A stretch of DNA of 64,000 nt from Talinum fruticosum (taxonomy: Eukaryota; Streptophyta; Magnoliopsida; Caryophyllales; Talinaceae), in NCBI GenBank assembly GCA_021018815.1, contig JAITYX010000028.1, positions 3,365,001 through 3,429,000 of the forward strand, given 5' to 3'. The notes below the pieces were generated by a model that worked only from the letters and a program-made list of their open reading frames with translations, was not told the origin of the DNA and did not search any database. Below are positions 22,691 to 34,987 of this stretch, in pieces; the stretch's first letter is position 1, and the number at the start of each line of letters is the position of its first letter. A program made the translations under genes and the position numbers.

Positions 22691-23746
22691 GCACAAAAGA
22701 TCAAGGGGAAGGGTGGGATGAGAGTTCATCTCCTTCTTCCACAAGCTTTCTCTTTTAGAAGACTACGTGGACATAGAGGTATCTTCAATGTTGTCCAAAT
22801 CCAGGAGCATATCCTATAAGTCATTCTTAGAGATATTACCACCGATTGGCAGCTCATTCTCATAATCTTCATTAGAAACATTCACCTTAGTCATAGCATG
22901 GCTCGAGAGGATCATATGTGACAACACTTGGGCTGACGAAACATTCACGAGATGGGGGTCGGGGAAAGAGTCTTCCTTCCGAGGAGTAATAACAACCTTG
23001 TCTTTCGAATATCATTCCCCTTAACCTCAAGGGTACTAATCACAACATAAGTAGCTACGATAGAAATAGGGACAGAAGATGGAGGAACACGTTGGGCTAT
23101 ATTAGCAAAGTGTGCTGATCAAGTCCGACAACTTTCCCAATGTTTTTCGAACGAAAGGAGAGGGTCCGGAAATTCCAAAGCTCCATAGGAAGTCTAGGAA
23201 CTCTAATCCACTGGTCAATGTTTGTGATTTTAGCAAAGGAAGGGTAAAAAAAGGGATTTAGGAAACCAACAAAAAATTAAGCCCATTAACAAACCAATGC
23301 TCGTTATTAAACACATAGAGCGTATCGTCCATATTAGCAAATCTAATCACAATCCAGTCATTACCTAACTCAATATAATCAACCTGACCTCTAACATGTT
23401 TCTAGTCAAACTTAGTCTTGGAAATAATGTCCGACAAAGGAATGGAGTTGCCCCAGATTTTTCCCGGAAGACAAAGGGAGGTAAAATCGTCTAAGAAATC
23501 CCTAGGCATATCGGTTTGAAACTCCCCATCGAGAATTTCATTACAGTTGAAGTTAATCATAAAAGAATTTAGAAGTTCCTCCCTTTGGATAGGAGGATTG
23601 TAGGAAAGGTTAAGATGACTTCCCTTGAGAGTAGAAGCCTTGTGACTTTGACTCGAACTTCCCACCCCAAAGATAAGTGACTCTAAGTAGGAAAGTTTCT
23701 CATGCAATCTGGATCGGTCCCGATCTCTGCTAGGACATGAAACCAC
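22691..23746 (-). pseudogene. LINE ORF1 (DUF4283-type RNA-binding protein)
   Basis: Minus strand. From a possible ATG at 23746 the first 114 codons are open ('MVSCPSRDRDRSRLHEKLS' start). After a stop at 23402 the typical ORF1 core follows: 'VDYIELGNDWIVIRFANMDD' (about 23325-23385), 'YVFNNEHWFVNGLNFLL' (about 23270-23320) and, in another frame, 'WIRVPRLPMELWNF' (about 23175-23215) then 'SKNIGKVVGLDQHT' (about 23110-23155). These match the DUF4283 pattern of plant LINE and retroelement gag-like ORF1 proteins. Further downstream the frame is lost. No CCHC knuckle was found. The 276-bp open frame at 23683-23958 shows no motif and may be part of the 5' UTR. Confidence 0.75.
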
Positions 23747-23959
23747 ATGACCCTTGCTTTCTCATTTGGGTTCATCATCGGTACGGGGAAGAAGGTGGTT
23801 GTATTGAACCTAGGCATTATTTTTAGACTCGGAATGGTTAGACAAAAGTGAATGCGAAACACTCTTCTTTGAAAAGGAAGTAGGCCGATGATCGACAATT
23901 TTATCTTTGTTACTTGTTGATCGAATGTTTTATGCAAATTATATGATTTTTCTTTCACT

Positions 23960-25900
23960 TTATCACTCTTTTAGTAATGGTTATTTACCATATCACATTA
24001 TTTAGAAAGACGTTACACATTTATCGCAATCATTTACAAACGAAAACTAATACTATTTCATTTCTCAACTTCTTTGTCATGAAAAAAAAACATTCTATAC
24101 AAAAATTATACATATTTAGTTTCAATATAAATATGTTTGGATTCAAATGACATGATATATTAAAAATACTAAAAATGTACAAGTTATACTCGCAACATCT
24201 TTGGTGAAATGCATATAACGAGTCACATTTTCAATAATATACTTTAGTTTTGTAGAAATAATATTACGATAATGATGTAAAATTTTTGATCTTATGCTTA
24301 AACATAATAATTTTAATTCATTATAAATCTCTAATTCTTATTTATTTGAAATTGTTTTAGCTGTACTTGAACCACAACATCTAGGATAGCCAATGGATCG
24401 GGTTAAAACAAAGTCAACTTTTTGCTAGTGAATAAAATGGATCGGTTACGCCTACCCATGTCAACCCTTTTTCGATATGTTTGAAAATGTAGCAAATATG
24501 CATATAAGCCTCCTTAATAGAATAGAAGAAGTGAAATAAACATCGGGAACCTTAAATAAATCATGAACAGAACAAGTCATTATTATTTAACCCATTATTG
24601 ACCCAACCTTCCATTGACCTTATTTAAACGGGTCAAACGATCAAGTCGCTCGACTAAATGAGTTTTCACACAAATATCATAATGAATGTGTTGAATATTT
24701 TAATACTCTTCTAAAAAATACAAATACTATACTTTTTCGAAGAATTATGTGCAATTTGAAGCCAAAAATATGCTGAATTTTTATTATTAAAAAAGAAAAA
24801 TAAGCTGATAAAAGACGGTCTCAACCCGTTGGGTTGATCCGAAACCCATATAACCCGAGTATACGACCGCTCGTATTTTACCCGAACCCAAAATACAACC
24901 GACTCGTATTTTACCCAAACCCAAATACACCGACCTGTATTTAGCCTGCTCGCCCGAATTGACGAGGTCTAATGGAGGCTAATAGAGGAGGTCATAGGGG
25001 AGAAGGCAGGCTGAGTAGCTATGGGTTCGGAGGCTTCGGAGGGGGAAACAGAAATGGTTCCAAAGATGGAGGCAAAGGAAGACCTGTCTCTCTCTCTCTA
25101 GAATGTCAAAGCACCTCTCTTTAGGGCAATGAAAAATCCTACTTTAGTTTCAGAATATGAAACTTCACCGAGGACAATTATAATGTATTAGTTGTTTAAT
25201 TTTATTTTATAATTATAATCTATTAGTTAATTAATTTCATTTTTAATACTTCAAATCTAAAAGAAGTTCAGATTTACTAAAAATGTTAAAATAATATGTA
25301 TATTTCTACAAGCCCTAACAACACCAAATTTTAATCATGGACCCCTCCACCGGATAAACCTAACCTTAGATTCGATGCTTAAATTAAATAATTTAGATCC
25401 ATATTTAATCGAATATCATAAATAAGATAATTTAATTTGAACTTAAACTTGAATTGAGTACTTAACCATTGAATACAATGAGATGAAATTTTTTTTAAAA
25501 TTGTTTTTTAAAAAAATTATTTTAATTAAACAAATTATATCTAAACAGTCATTCACCGACTCGAAATCAAATTAAATAAAAAATAACGTGACCTTAGAAC
25601 CCTTACCGGAACTTATTAAATCAAATCTAACAAATCGTCTATTAAGTTTGTGAAATGCATCTATAGTTATTATTGTGAAGAATACAAAGTCAATTTGTAT
25701 TTATATACTCAAGTTGTACAATAAGATCTTTGTAGACGTCTTTACTTGTACATATTTGCAGTTTGTTACACAAGGTAGATAGACGAAGCTATATATATAT
25801 GTATGTATGTATGTATATATGTATATATTTAATACACTATACATCATATATATTGGTTAATACAAGAATTGTCTACCTCTCTCCCCTTCTCTCTTTAACA
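23960..25900. other. AT-rich intergenic sequence
   Basis: No coding signal on either strand. Contains a small cluster of 'cgtattttaccc(g/a)aaccca' repeats at about 24868-24940 and a TA/TATG microsatellite at 25788-25832. It separates the LINE from the left end of the PIF/Harbinger element and may represent host intergenic DNA. Confidence 0.5.
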
Positions 25901-25904
25901 ATAT

Positions 25905-25994
25905 GTTTGGATTGGGGTTAATAGAGGGGAAGGGAGGAAAAAGAGGATAATTAATTCATCTTTTCCTTGTTTGGGAAAAAAAGGGGTGAGGGTG
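25905..25994. mobile_element. Left terminus of a PIF/Harbinger-type element
   Basis: The sequence 'tgtttggattggggttaat' followed by 'agaggggaagggagg' (25914-25947) is inverted at 59092-59131, where the reverse complement reads 'tgtttggattaaaaagg' then 'aaggggaagggag'. The pair brackets a Harbinger-type transposase and a Myb/SANT-like ORF at 56200-58330. The exact first base and the expected 3-bp duplication could not be fixed. The CACTA element is inserted just inside this end. Confidence 0.6.
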
Positions 25995-26250
25995 CACTAT
26001 TATAAATATGACTTTTTATTACAGTCAATTTACGATGGTTATAAGAAAAAATCGTTATGGATTATGAGGCGGTGACATTTTTTTAAATGAGCGGGCTTAT
26101 ATTAACCCTATGACTACGGTTCGTTCACTTAACTGTAGTCATAGGTGAAGCGATCAACTTTTGATTATGGTTATGTGGACTATAGTCATAAGTGATATTT
26201 TATGACATTCGTTTCAATTGAACTATGGTGAAATATGTCTCCGAGATAGA
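25995..26250 (+). repeat. CACTA left end with subterminal repeats
   Basis: After the CACTA end, palindromic copies of a 'CTATGACTACGGTT ... AACTGTAGTCATAGG' type occur at 26103-26144, with a further degenerate copy at 26164-26195 ('gattatggttatgtgg...ctatagtcataag'). The same motif class is dense at 54345-54700. Subterminal repeats of CACTA elements are transposase (TNPA-type) binding sites in the family. Confidence 0.75.
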
Positions 26251-26865
26251 CCTATGCGAGAACTGTTACCTGCTGTGGGGCACACCTAGTGAATTTGCTC
26301 TATACTCTCACTCTTACCCCTCTCCAGTTTCTCTCGTCCACTACTTCGGATCTAGATCCGCTCGGTCTAATCCTTGTACTTAACCGTTGTAGCTCTTCTT
26401 GTCTCTTTCCTGTCGCTCACTCTTTCCTCTCGTCTCTTTTATGTAGTTCCGGTCTCTTGTCGTTGTATTTGTCATCTGTTGCTGTCATTGTGGTTCTCCC
26501 TCTAGCCTCTCGCTCACTCTCAATGTTGTCGTCATTCTTCCGGTATGAATATCTCTCCTCTCTTATTTTTTACTTTAAGTTATTTACAAAATTTGGGTAG
26601 TTGAATATTGAATGTATTTGCAGTAATTATTTGAATGTTGATAATGTGGGTAATGTTTGAGATTGTTGAAATGTTGAATTATTTATTGAGAATGTGGGTA
26701 ACATTTGTTTAGTTTGTTGAGTTAGAAATTTGTAAAATGTTTGAAATTTTGTGAAATGAGTTTAGGAAATCAATATAGGAAAATAAAATGTTAGTTAGGA
26801 TGGTAAATTGAAAGAGTGTATTCAAATTTGTTTAGGATTTAAAAAAATAAAAAATATTTGGATAT

Positions 26866-27247
26866 AGGGTCATCCCCAAAAACTTGTCATAAAGATAAAT
26901 TTGTTTCCAAATTTATTTATTTTGATGAGCTAATGTTGGGGTGAACTCATTTATCCAATTATCAAAATTTGTATCCAAATTTAGTTAGAGTTTAGAGAAA
27001 TAGAAAGATTTATGGTTAAGGGTTTGGGAAAATAGAAAAATTTGTAGTCTAGGGTTTAAGAAAATGGAATTATTTATGGTTGAGGGTTTAAGGATCAAAA
27101 GGGAGAAAATCTAATAGAAAATGTAAATAATTGGAAAGGTTTTGGATATCCCTGAAAACTTGTCATGAAAATAAATTTGTTATCAAATTTGTTTATTTTG
27201 ATGAGGTAATGTTGGGGTTGAACTAATTTATCCAATTATCTAAATTT
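26866..27247. repeat. Direct repeat pair of ~110 bp
   Basis: The block containing 'aaaacttgtcat(a/g)aa' and 'gttggggt' and 'atttatccaattatc' occurs at about 26866-26971 and 27136-27247 with small changes. The sequence between has short 'gggttt(a/g)(a/g)g' repeats. Confidence 0.7.
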
Positions 27248-27317
27248 CCGGTTTTCTTTTTAGTTGCAAGTTTTTGTACTATACATGATCATAAACTACA
27301 GTACATGATTTTTTTAA

Positions 27318-27800
27318 ATTTACGTAATACATAAGACAATAATGAATAGTAATATAATGTTGAGGCCATCCTTGTCATTTACTTTAACGACCCCAAGACA
27401 TAACTACCTATAACTCTTGTCGTCTTTGGTAATGAGGTTGGGTTCATAAGACAGGACATAGAGTTTATCTACGAGTGTGGATCGGTCCAATAAAAAATAG
27501 AAGAGGGGTAAAGGATTTATCGGAGAAAAAGGTGATAAACAATAGGGAATTATTACTAGTTTTGTCATTATTTATCACCTTTTTCTTCGATGAACCCTTT
27601 ACCGCTCTTCCCTTTTTGTGAACTAACCCATGGTATAGATAGACTTTATGTCTCTCCTTGTGAACCCAACCTCATTGTTAAAGATGACAAGGGTTATAGG
27701 AACTTCGATCTAGTTATGTCTTGGGTCGTTAAAGTAAATTAAAAGGATGACCTCAACATTTTATTCACATTTAATTGTCCTATGCATTATATAAAATTTC
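27318..27800. repeat. Large inverted repeat (foldback) of ~230-bp arms
   Basis: Left arm about 27318-27550, right arm about 27566-27800, separated by a short loop near 27551-27565. Paired landmarks: 'ttgaggccatcc' (27359) with 'ggatgacctcaa' (27747); 'aatgaggttgggttca' (27431) with 'tgaacccaacctcatt' (27661); 'aaaaaggtgataaa' (27526) with 'tttatcacctttttc' (27573). Identity by eye is roughly 80 percent. It could be a foldback or MITE insertion inside the CACTA element. Confidence 0.8.
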
Positions 27801-27861
27801 AAACAAAATTATGTCTAGTTTATGATAATGTATGATACATCAAAGCTGGAAGCAAAAAGGA

Positions 27862-27865
<4 letters not shown>

Positions 27866-27906
<41 letters not shown>

Positions 27907-27918
27907 ACACACACACAC
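27866..27918. repeat. (TA)n(CA)n microsatellite
   Basis: About 37 bases of TA followed by about 15 of CA. Simple-sequence repeat in the CACTA 5' region. Confidence 0.95.
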
Positions 27919-28671
27919 CTTTTTGTGTTTTAAAAAAAATTTAACAACTAAAACAAAATAAGAGGTTATAACAATGGTCCGTGTTAGAGGACTATATACT
28001 AAGTAACATCTTTTTGTTTTCATGTAATTTGATAAATGATATGCTTAATTACGTATATTGTGCTTATTTTTCTTACTAATTTATACTTCTTATAAATTAT
28101 TGTATGCATTTCATAAGTTTAGAGGACCTGTTTAAAAATTTGTACATAACAAGTTATCCTAGGTCACGATACGTGTATAAATGTGCATATAGCGCTTAGG
28201 ATATTATCTTGGTATGTATAGGATTTTGAATTATCCGTGTTGGACAGTTTGAGAATAATATGATAATAGGTTGTGTGGCTATTATAATCTTATTATACAT
28301 TTGACAAAATGTCACGGTGCTCATATTCCCTCTCCTTCTTACGGTACAATTATGATGACAATTGGTTTGATGTGTATATCCTTAATTATGTTATCATAAA
28401 ATTAAGTAAGGATAAACACTTTAGCCATTTCGTTTTCGTATCTTGTGCTTGAAGGACTAATGGGAAATGCTGCTGGAATTTTATTAAAAGTATAATAAGA
28501 TTTTCTACACGGTCTAGGGTCATATTATTCGTGAATGGGTTTAAGACCATCTATCCCTGTAGAAGGATCTTAGGCTTATGTCATATTATTTGTGCGTTTA
28601 ATTTAAATCATGAAAATATATACTTTTCGAACAATATATGGTGAATTGTTTCTCGTGATTATAGGCAAGCT

Positions 28672-31661
28672 ATGGATCAAGCATGGGTTTATAGTTGTAG
28701 TAGGAGTGTAAAATATTGTGATGGTGTTAACAACTTTTTAGAGATTACCATCGAACATGCAACCAAATTCGGAGAACTATCCCTATTCTCGTCCATATTT
28801 ACGGTGTTTTAACTCCTTAAGATTGCTTGCATAAGGTTTTAAAAGGTCACTCATATCAGCATGGATTTGACACATCTTATAAGGTGTGGGTATGGCATGG
28901 GGAAAAGGAGTTTGTGGATAATGGCATAGGAGAAGAGGAAGGGTATGATGAAAATGAAGCTGGCGTAGGAGAAGAGGAAGGGTATGATGAAAATGAAGCT
29001 AGCGAGTATGGAATTAGAAGATCGACTCGAAGATTTGGTTTATGGAGTAGAAGGTGAATTAGTCGATAACCACATGTATTAGAGCAACTCGTTAGCTGAT
29101 TTGGAGAATCTTCTTTACTTGGGGTGTGATAAATATACCTGTTTATCAGCTGTGTTGAGGTTGATGAACTTGAAACGGTTAATGGCTGCAGCGACAAAAA
29201 TTTCACGGACTTGCTGAGTATGCTCAAAGATATACTCCCATAAGGCAATGTCTTTCCCAGCCGTACATATGAGGCAAAGAGGATGTTTTGTCCTATGGGC
29301 ATGGGTTATAAGAAGATACATGTCTACCCCAACGATTGCATATGGTACCGAAAAGAACATGCACATAGACACAAATGTCCTAAATATGGTGTACCTTGAT
29401 ACAAAATGAAAAAATCAATGGAGAGAGTGTTAAGGGAGCTCCTGTAACAATGTTGTGGTACTTGCGAGATAATACCAAGATTTAAGCGCTTGTTTTCGAT
29501 CGCAATTGATGCTAAGAAGTTAATGTGGCATGCTGATGGAAGAGTCTATGATGACAAGCTACATTACCCCGCCGATTCTCCTCGGTGGAAGAACGATTTA
29601 TTGTTCTTGGAATTCGGTAGGGAGGCACGAAATCTACGTCTAAGTCTTTGTACGGATGGAATAAACTCCCATGGTGATCTTAGTAACAAGCACAACACTT
29701 GGCTCGTTCTTTTGGTTATCTACAACCTACCATCGTCGTTGTGTATAAAACACAAGTACATTATGTTGTCAATGCTCATTTATGGGCTTAAATAACTAGG
29801 AAATGGTATAGATGTGTACTTGGTGCCTTTTGTTGAAGATTTAAAATTGTCGCGGGATGAAGGTGTTTCGATTTTTATGCATACCATCAAGAGCGATTTA
29901 CATTACGAGCTATGATCTTCACCAAAATCAATGACTTCCCGTATACGGAAACTTGTCCGGATACACCGTCAAAGGCCATAAGGCATGCCTCATTTTTGTA
30001 GAGCATACTTGCTCCTATCAACTTAAGCACGGAAAAAGATAGCCTATCTAGGACACCGAAAGTTTCTTCCCTTTTCCCATCAATATCGTAAGATAAAAAA
30101 GGCTTTTAATGGCAAACCGAGATGGATTCTGCTCCAACTCCATTAACAGGGCAATCAAATTTATGACCAAGCAAAGGATCTTGATGTGGAGTTTAAGAAG
30201 CCATACCGACGTTAATCCGAAAACAATGTGTGAGAAAAGAGAGCAATATCTTTTGATTTTCCATATTAGAAAGAGTTGTATGTGAGACATAGTCTTGATG
30301 TTATGCATATAGAGAAAAGCATATGTGCAAGTCTCATTGGCACTCTTTTGAACATACCAAGGAAGACAAAGGAGAAAGAGAAAGTAAGACTCGATTTGTA
30401 TGAAATGCGAATACGGGAGGAATTAGCACCACAACTAAAGGGGAAGAGAACGTTTTTGCCTCCGACTTCTTATACATTGAGTGGAAGGGAAAAATATCGT
30501 TTGTGTGAGACCTTGAAAACACTCAAATTGCCATAGGGATATTCTTCAAACATCAAAGGACTCATTTCGATGTCCGATTATAAACTAGTCGGTCTTAAAT
30601 CTCAAGATTGTCATGCTTTGATGCAACAAATTCCGTCGGTTGCTATCCGAGCCGTGATGCCCAAACATGTCGGATAGTCAATTATGGGACTTTGTTTTTC
30701 TTCTATGCCATATGTAACAAAGTCGTTGATTTGAAGGAATTGGATGATCTTGAGTGCGGCGTAATTGTTACATTGTTCCAACTTGAGATTTACTTCCCAT
30801 CTTCTTTTTTGATATCATAGTGCATCTAGTTGTCCATTTGGTGACGAAGTGTGATTCTATGACCAGATTTGTAATCGATGGATGTGCCCTTTTGAACGTT
30901 CTATGAAAATTTTCAAAGGGTATGTTAGAAATCAGAACTCATTGGAAGGGTCCATTGTTGAGACATACACAGCTAAGGAGTGTGTTGAGTTCCGATGTGA
31001 ATATAACCCCCAAATGGAAGTTGTTGGTATTACAAAATATTGATTTATGAGGAAGATCGTTGCGCAAGGGAAAATGGGGCCAACGGTTCTAATAAGCGAT
31101 CATGATATGATGTATCAAACACAACTTTATATTCTTCAACATAGCGATGAAGTGATGTCATTCATTGATGAGCACAAATCTATCATAAGGAGACAGATCG
31201 CAGGAAAAAATGAGATGTCGGTACTAATCCAATATATTTGTACGTTTGTCAACTGGTTCATAGATAGAGTCATCACTAGCCACTTGGAAGAATCACGAGA
31301 ACATATCTCACAAATATTGGTAAGCTTGGCTAGAAGCGGTTGGAAGTCATATCTTACCATGGGTATGATATCAATAAATATTCTTTCTATGCAAAGAGCA
31401 TAGACAATAGGAGCCTCGTGCAAAATAGTGGGGTCACATTGGAGGCTCATGCACTTCATGCTTCCAGCTCCAAGGACAAAAAACCCGTTGTATCTAAAAT
31501 GTCATATTACAAAGTCATTGAGGAGATATCGAAGCTAAACTATGTTGACTTACGTGAGCCTATTTTCCAATGCAAATGGGTTGACAATAATAACGATGTC
31601 CGAGTTGATAAGATGGGATTCATGATAGTTAATCTCACAAGAGAAGGGTCTAAAGGGCGTT
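28672..31661 (+). pseudogene. CACTA TNP2-type transposase, 5' and central part
   Basis: ATG at 28672 starts 'MDQAWVYSCSRSVKYCDGV', the transposase-associated N-terminal domain, then 'YKVWVWHGE' (28878-28904). An acidic 13-residue unit (GEEEGYDENEA) is duplicated at 28927-29005. Downstream: the 'LCPMG..Y' area near 29275-29310, 'KGAPVTMLWYLRD' (near 29430), 'MWHADGRVYDDKLHYPADS' (29521-29580), 'LCTDGINSHGDLSNKHNTW' (29648-29703), 'SLDVMHIEKSICASLIGTLL' (29x: 30291-30350), 'YTLSGREKYRLCETLK' (30472-30520), the 'C.LVVHLVTKCDS' region near 30830 and the C-terminal 'SYYKVIEEISKLNY' part (31503-31545). Many stops and frameshifts. The gene ends at LTR-B and resumes at 52828. Confidence 0.88.
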
Positions 31662-33139
31662 TGAAGGTTTGCTCCTAAAGAGAATAAGCCACCCTAGAGG
31701 GGGTGAATAGGGTGATGAAGAAATTTGAACAAACTTAGAATCTTTTTGCTTGAAAAGATAAACAGTGAGTCCGAGTCTAGATTGGACTTAGAAATGTATA
31801 CATTCGAAATACATGGAGATCCTCCTGGGTCAGAAAACCACGGACGAGTACTAATCCAAGCACCAAGTCAAATCCACTATTTTGAATCCTCAAAATACAA
31901 AGGACTCACTCTACCATAATTGCCCCCTTAGACAATTCTTTATAATGTTTTCCTACACTCGAAGTTCCCTGATCTAATCTAGTACTTAGTAATCGAGATA
32001 ACCTTTACGATCGGGGATAACAAAGCTCGGTTAACCCTTACAGCTCGGTCAAGGGACCTTACTCATAAATTAAGAGAAGTATGTAATTGATTACAAGACT
32101 TTACAACTCGGAAGAATATTAAGTACGAGACTTGGGGTTATAAGAAGAAGATTGAATGAGTAATGCACTAAGAGAATTAGGTAGTGTGTAGATAAATGGT
32201 TTGAGCAATCTCTAAGTCTTGTGAAGTGACTTCTATTTACAGATGACCAAGCAAAGTAGCCTTTAAGTATGGTTTACGGACTGAAGTCTTGACTAGCCGT
32301 TGGAAAGGATTTTCTAAGTCACTAAGAAAATATCCGTTGGACGAGTAAACGTTGGGCAAAGGCTATTTGCTCCAAAAGGTGTTCCAATCAATTGGTGTTA
32401 TCTAAAAAGAAAGGCGGAAACCACCGTTAAGCCTAGCATTGGATTTTTCCAGTTTTAAAAGCAGACGGCTCGACACGGTGTCCGAGTCCCGTCCGGAATT
32501 GGCTAAAGCTGTCCGCTAGTGTTCAACGGTTAGAAGCCGGTTGCTTTTGAGATTCAAAAAGATAGATTAGCTTTGTTTGAATGACTTACAAAAGCAAATC
32601 ACATTGGTTCCGAAAGTATAAAAATACTTTGGTCCAAGGTTAGGCATAGATAATAATTAAATTAGGATAATTAAATGCTTAATTATCTTTAGCCTAGAAG
32701 AGTGGAATATTATGAGTCTAATATCAAATAGGTTCAAACTCAGCTTAAAATAATTCCGAGAAAGATCAAGTCGAAGAATATTCAAGCGAGAGAAAGTGAA
32801 CTTGATCTATCAAATAATCATTTAAGGAATGAACTAACTTAGACGAACTTAGTAGAGAATAATTCGGTTTTGAGTTAGCAAGCATAGTCGAGTACATAGA
32901 AAAGATGTGTTAAAATAATTATTTGATCATGCAATGGTTCAAGTAAATTCTAAGTAGGTCAGAATACCTTAGTAGAGAAGATATAGAACAAAGTGATATC
33001 TAAGTCATTCGAACAAAGATAGAAACTTAGATGTGAGTTTTTATATAGCTCGGAATGACTTGCAATCAAAACTTAAGAGAGATAGGAGTTTATACCTGAG
33101 TCTTTCATAAAATATTTAGAGTTAAGATCCGAGTCTTCA
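31662..33139 (-). repeat. 3' LTR of copia element B (left copy)
   Basis: Minus orientation: plus-strand start TGAAGGTTTGCTCC and end GAGTCTTCA, 1478 bp. It is followed on its right by the reversed PPT and then RT on the minus strand, so it is the 3' LTR. Compared with the right copy (48439-52827 without its insertion) it differs at several percent of positions by eye, so B is clearly older than A. The TATA element is degraded ('ctatttacag' near 32231). Confidence 0.92.
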
Positions 33140-33157
33140 ATCTCACCCTTTTTGATG
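33140..33157 (-). other. Polypurine tract of element B
   Basis: Plus strand 'atctcaccctttttgatg', that is minus 'caaaaagggtgagat', directly next to the LTR. One T interrupts the purine run compared with element A. Confidence 0.8.
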
Positions 33158-33324
33158 AAAGGCATTCCATTCTTAAGATAGAAACTTGTTAGTACAAATT
33201 AAGTTTTCGAGTGCCAATTATCCGTATGAGAGTGTGCGAGAATATAAAAAATTCCGGATCTAAGCAAGACTTATAAGTTAATATTAGAACCAATGCGAGA
33301 TGTTTGAGTAGATAAGGTGTATGC

Positions 33325-34100
33325 GAAAAGAAATTCCACATCTTGAAGCTTGTACTTCTTCAATAACTCTTTGGTATACTTAGATTGATGGACATAGTTG
33401 TCACATTTATCTTGTCCGATTTGTAGACCAAGAAAGAAATTGAGCTCTCCCATCACGCAGATTTGGAACTCCTGTCTCACCCACTCGAGAAAACTCTCGA
33501 TAGAGATTTTCATTAGTGGTTCCAAAATAATATCATCAACATAAATGTGAGCAATAAGGAAATTTCTCCCCTTGGTTTTTATGAAAAGAGTTTTGTCAAT
33601 CCGACCTTTCTTCAAATCATTCTCAACTAAGAAACCGCCTGATCTTTCATACCAAGCTCTAGGAGCTTGTTTAAGATCATATAGCGCCTTTAGCAATTTG
33701 AAAACATGATTTGCAAATTCTGAATTTTCAAATCTAGAGGGTTGCTCAATGTAGACTTCCTCTTGAATGAAACTATTCAGAAAAGCACATTTAACATCCA
33801 TTTGATACAACTTAATATTCATGTCTGGATGCAAATGCCAATAAGATTCTAATTGCTTTTATCCTAGCAAGCTGGTGCAAAGGTTTCCCTACAATCAATC
33901 CTTTCTTCCCGATTGTAACCTTGAGCCACAAGTCTAGCCTTATTTCCGACTACCAACCCATCCTTATCCTGTTTGTTTTTAAAAACCCATTTGGTTCCTA
34001 TAACTGGGTGGTCGGAAGGTCGTTTGGTCAAAGTCCGGATTTGGTTTCTTTCAAATTGATTAAGCTCTTCTTGCACGACCTCTACCCATTCAGGTTCATT
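33325..34100 (-). pseudogene. Copia reverse transcriptase of element B
   Basis: Minus strand. The N-terminal part reads 'MQEELNQFERNQIRTLTKRP' (34076), 'GTKWVFKNKQDKDG' and 'ARLVAQGYNREERIDCRETF' to about 33870. After a frame change come '[20 protein letters not shown]' (near 33815-33760), '[13 protein letters not shown]' (near 33690-33650), 'FLIAHIYVDDII' with the YVDD box at 33532-33543, 'GELNFFLGLQI' and 'KYTKELLKKYKLQD'. The coding then stops matching near 33325 and passes straight into the 3' untranslated sequence also found in element E, so RNase H and ORF3 are missing. The last 15 or so codons of the open frame down to 33271 are readthrough. Confidence 0.88.
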
Positions 34101-34460
34101 TAAAGCCTCTAGTGCATTTCTGGGTTCCGTTAATGATATAAATGTAGTGAATGCACATAGATTTTATAAAGAAGAATGACTTCTTACCCCACTTGTTCAT
34201 GTCCAGACAAAATGTTCTCGATTGGGTCACTCGACGCATATTTGAATGCTCTACCTATTCTCCGGTTCACCAAGTTCGTTGGTTGAATTGGCTGATCTTC
34301 AGTAGTCCGAGCTTGCTGAGTTTGCTCATTTGCTTGTCCTTCAGCATTCCGAGCTGGTTCGATCCGAGTCATGATGTTTTGAGTCGTCTCATTCCGAGTT
34401 GCTCTTGTCGACTCTTTACGAGCTCGGCTTCAGCAAGATCATCTTCATCTCGACCGAGTT

Positions 34461-34987
34461 TTAGATATAAGAAGGTTGAGTCGACTTGTTTTCCCGATCA
34501 ATCTCATTAAATACAATGTGGATACTTTCTTCCACTTTGTTAGTTCTTTTATTAAAAACACGATAAGCTTTAATGTGAAATGAGTAACCCGAGAAAGATA
34601 CCTTCATTTGACCAAGCATCAATCTTGGTGAGCTGATCGTTACCGTTATTGTGAACAAAGCACTTAAATCCAAAGGGTTTGAAGTATGAGATGTTGGGCT
34701 TCTTTCCCTTGTAAAGCTCGTAGGGAGTTTTTTTAAGATGGGTCTAATGATGCTTACGTTCAGTGTGTACTTTGCTTTGTTGACTACCTCGGCCCGGAAA
34801 TAGTAAGGTAGATTATGTTCAATCATCATCGTCCTCCCTATTTCTTCAAGAGTTCGGTTCTTTCTCTCCACTACCCCGTTCTGTTGAGGAGTTCTTGGTG
34901 CTGAGAAGTTGTGAAAGATACCGTTCTTGTCGTAGAACTCTGCAAATTCCGAGTAGTCGAACTCCCTTTCATGGTCGGTTTGAATTC
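34461..34987 (-). pseudogene. Copia integrase of element B, C-terminal part
   Basis: Minus strand: 'IQTDHEREFDYSEFAEFYD' (second catalytic Asp), 'APRTPQQNGVVERKNRTLEE' (catalytic Glu), 'RTMMIEHNLPYYFRAE', then after a frame shift 'YSFHIKAYRVFNKRTNKVEE'. The frame begins directly at the element A insertion site: the first three to four codons of the open frame read into LTR-A. The upstream half continues at 45767 on the other side of element A. Confidence 0.88.

Larger units (their letters stand above)
26251..28671 (+). other. CACTA 5' non-coding region
   Basis: A short open frame at 26289-26600 shows no motif. Contains a roughly 110-bp direct repeat (26866-26971 and 27136-27247), a large inverted repeat at 27318-27800 and a TA/CA microsatellite. 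A 3' splice-like 'gattatag' lies 8 bases before the transposase ATG, so part of this region may be a 5' leader intron. That is inference. Confidence 0.5.

Noticed and set aside
24820..24960. Short 'cgtattttaccc' repeats as a possible regulatory array
   Set aside because: Few imperfect copies in non-coding AT-rich DNA with no nearby gene; no support for function.
26289..26600. 103-codon open frame near the CACTA left end as a possible gene
   Set aside because: Leu/Ser-rich, pyrimidine-biased, no motif, and located in the expected untranslated region of the element.
28877..29302. 141-codon minus-strand frame
   Set aside because: Antisense of the TNP2 N-terminal region, whose acidic codons produce the Ser-rich translation.
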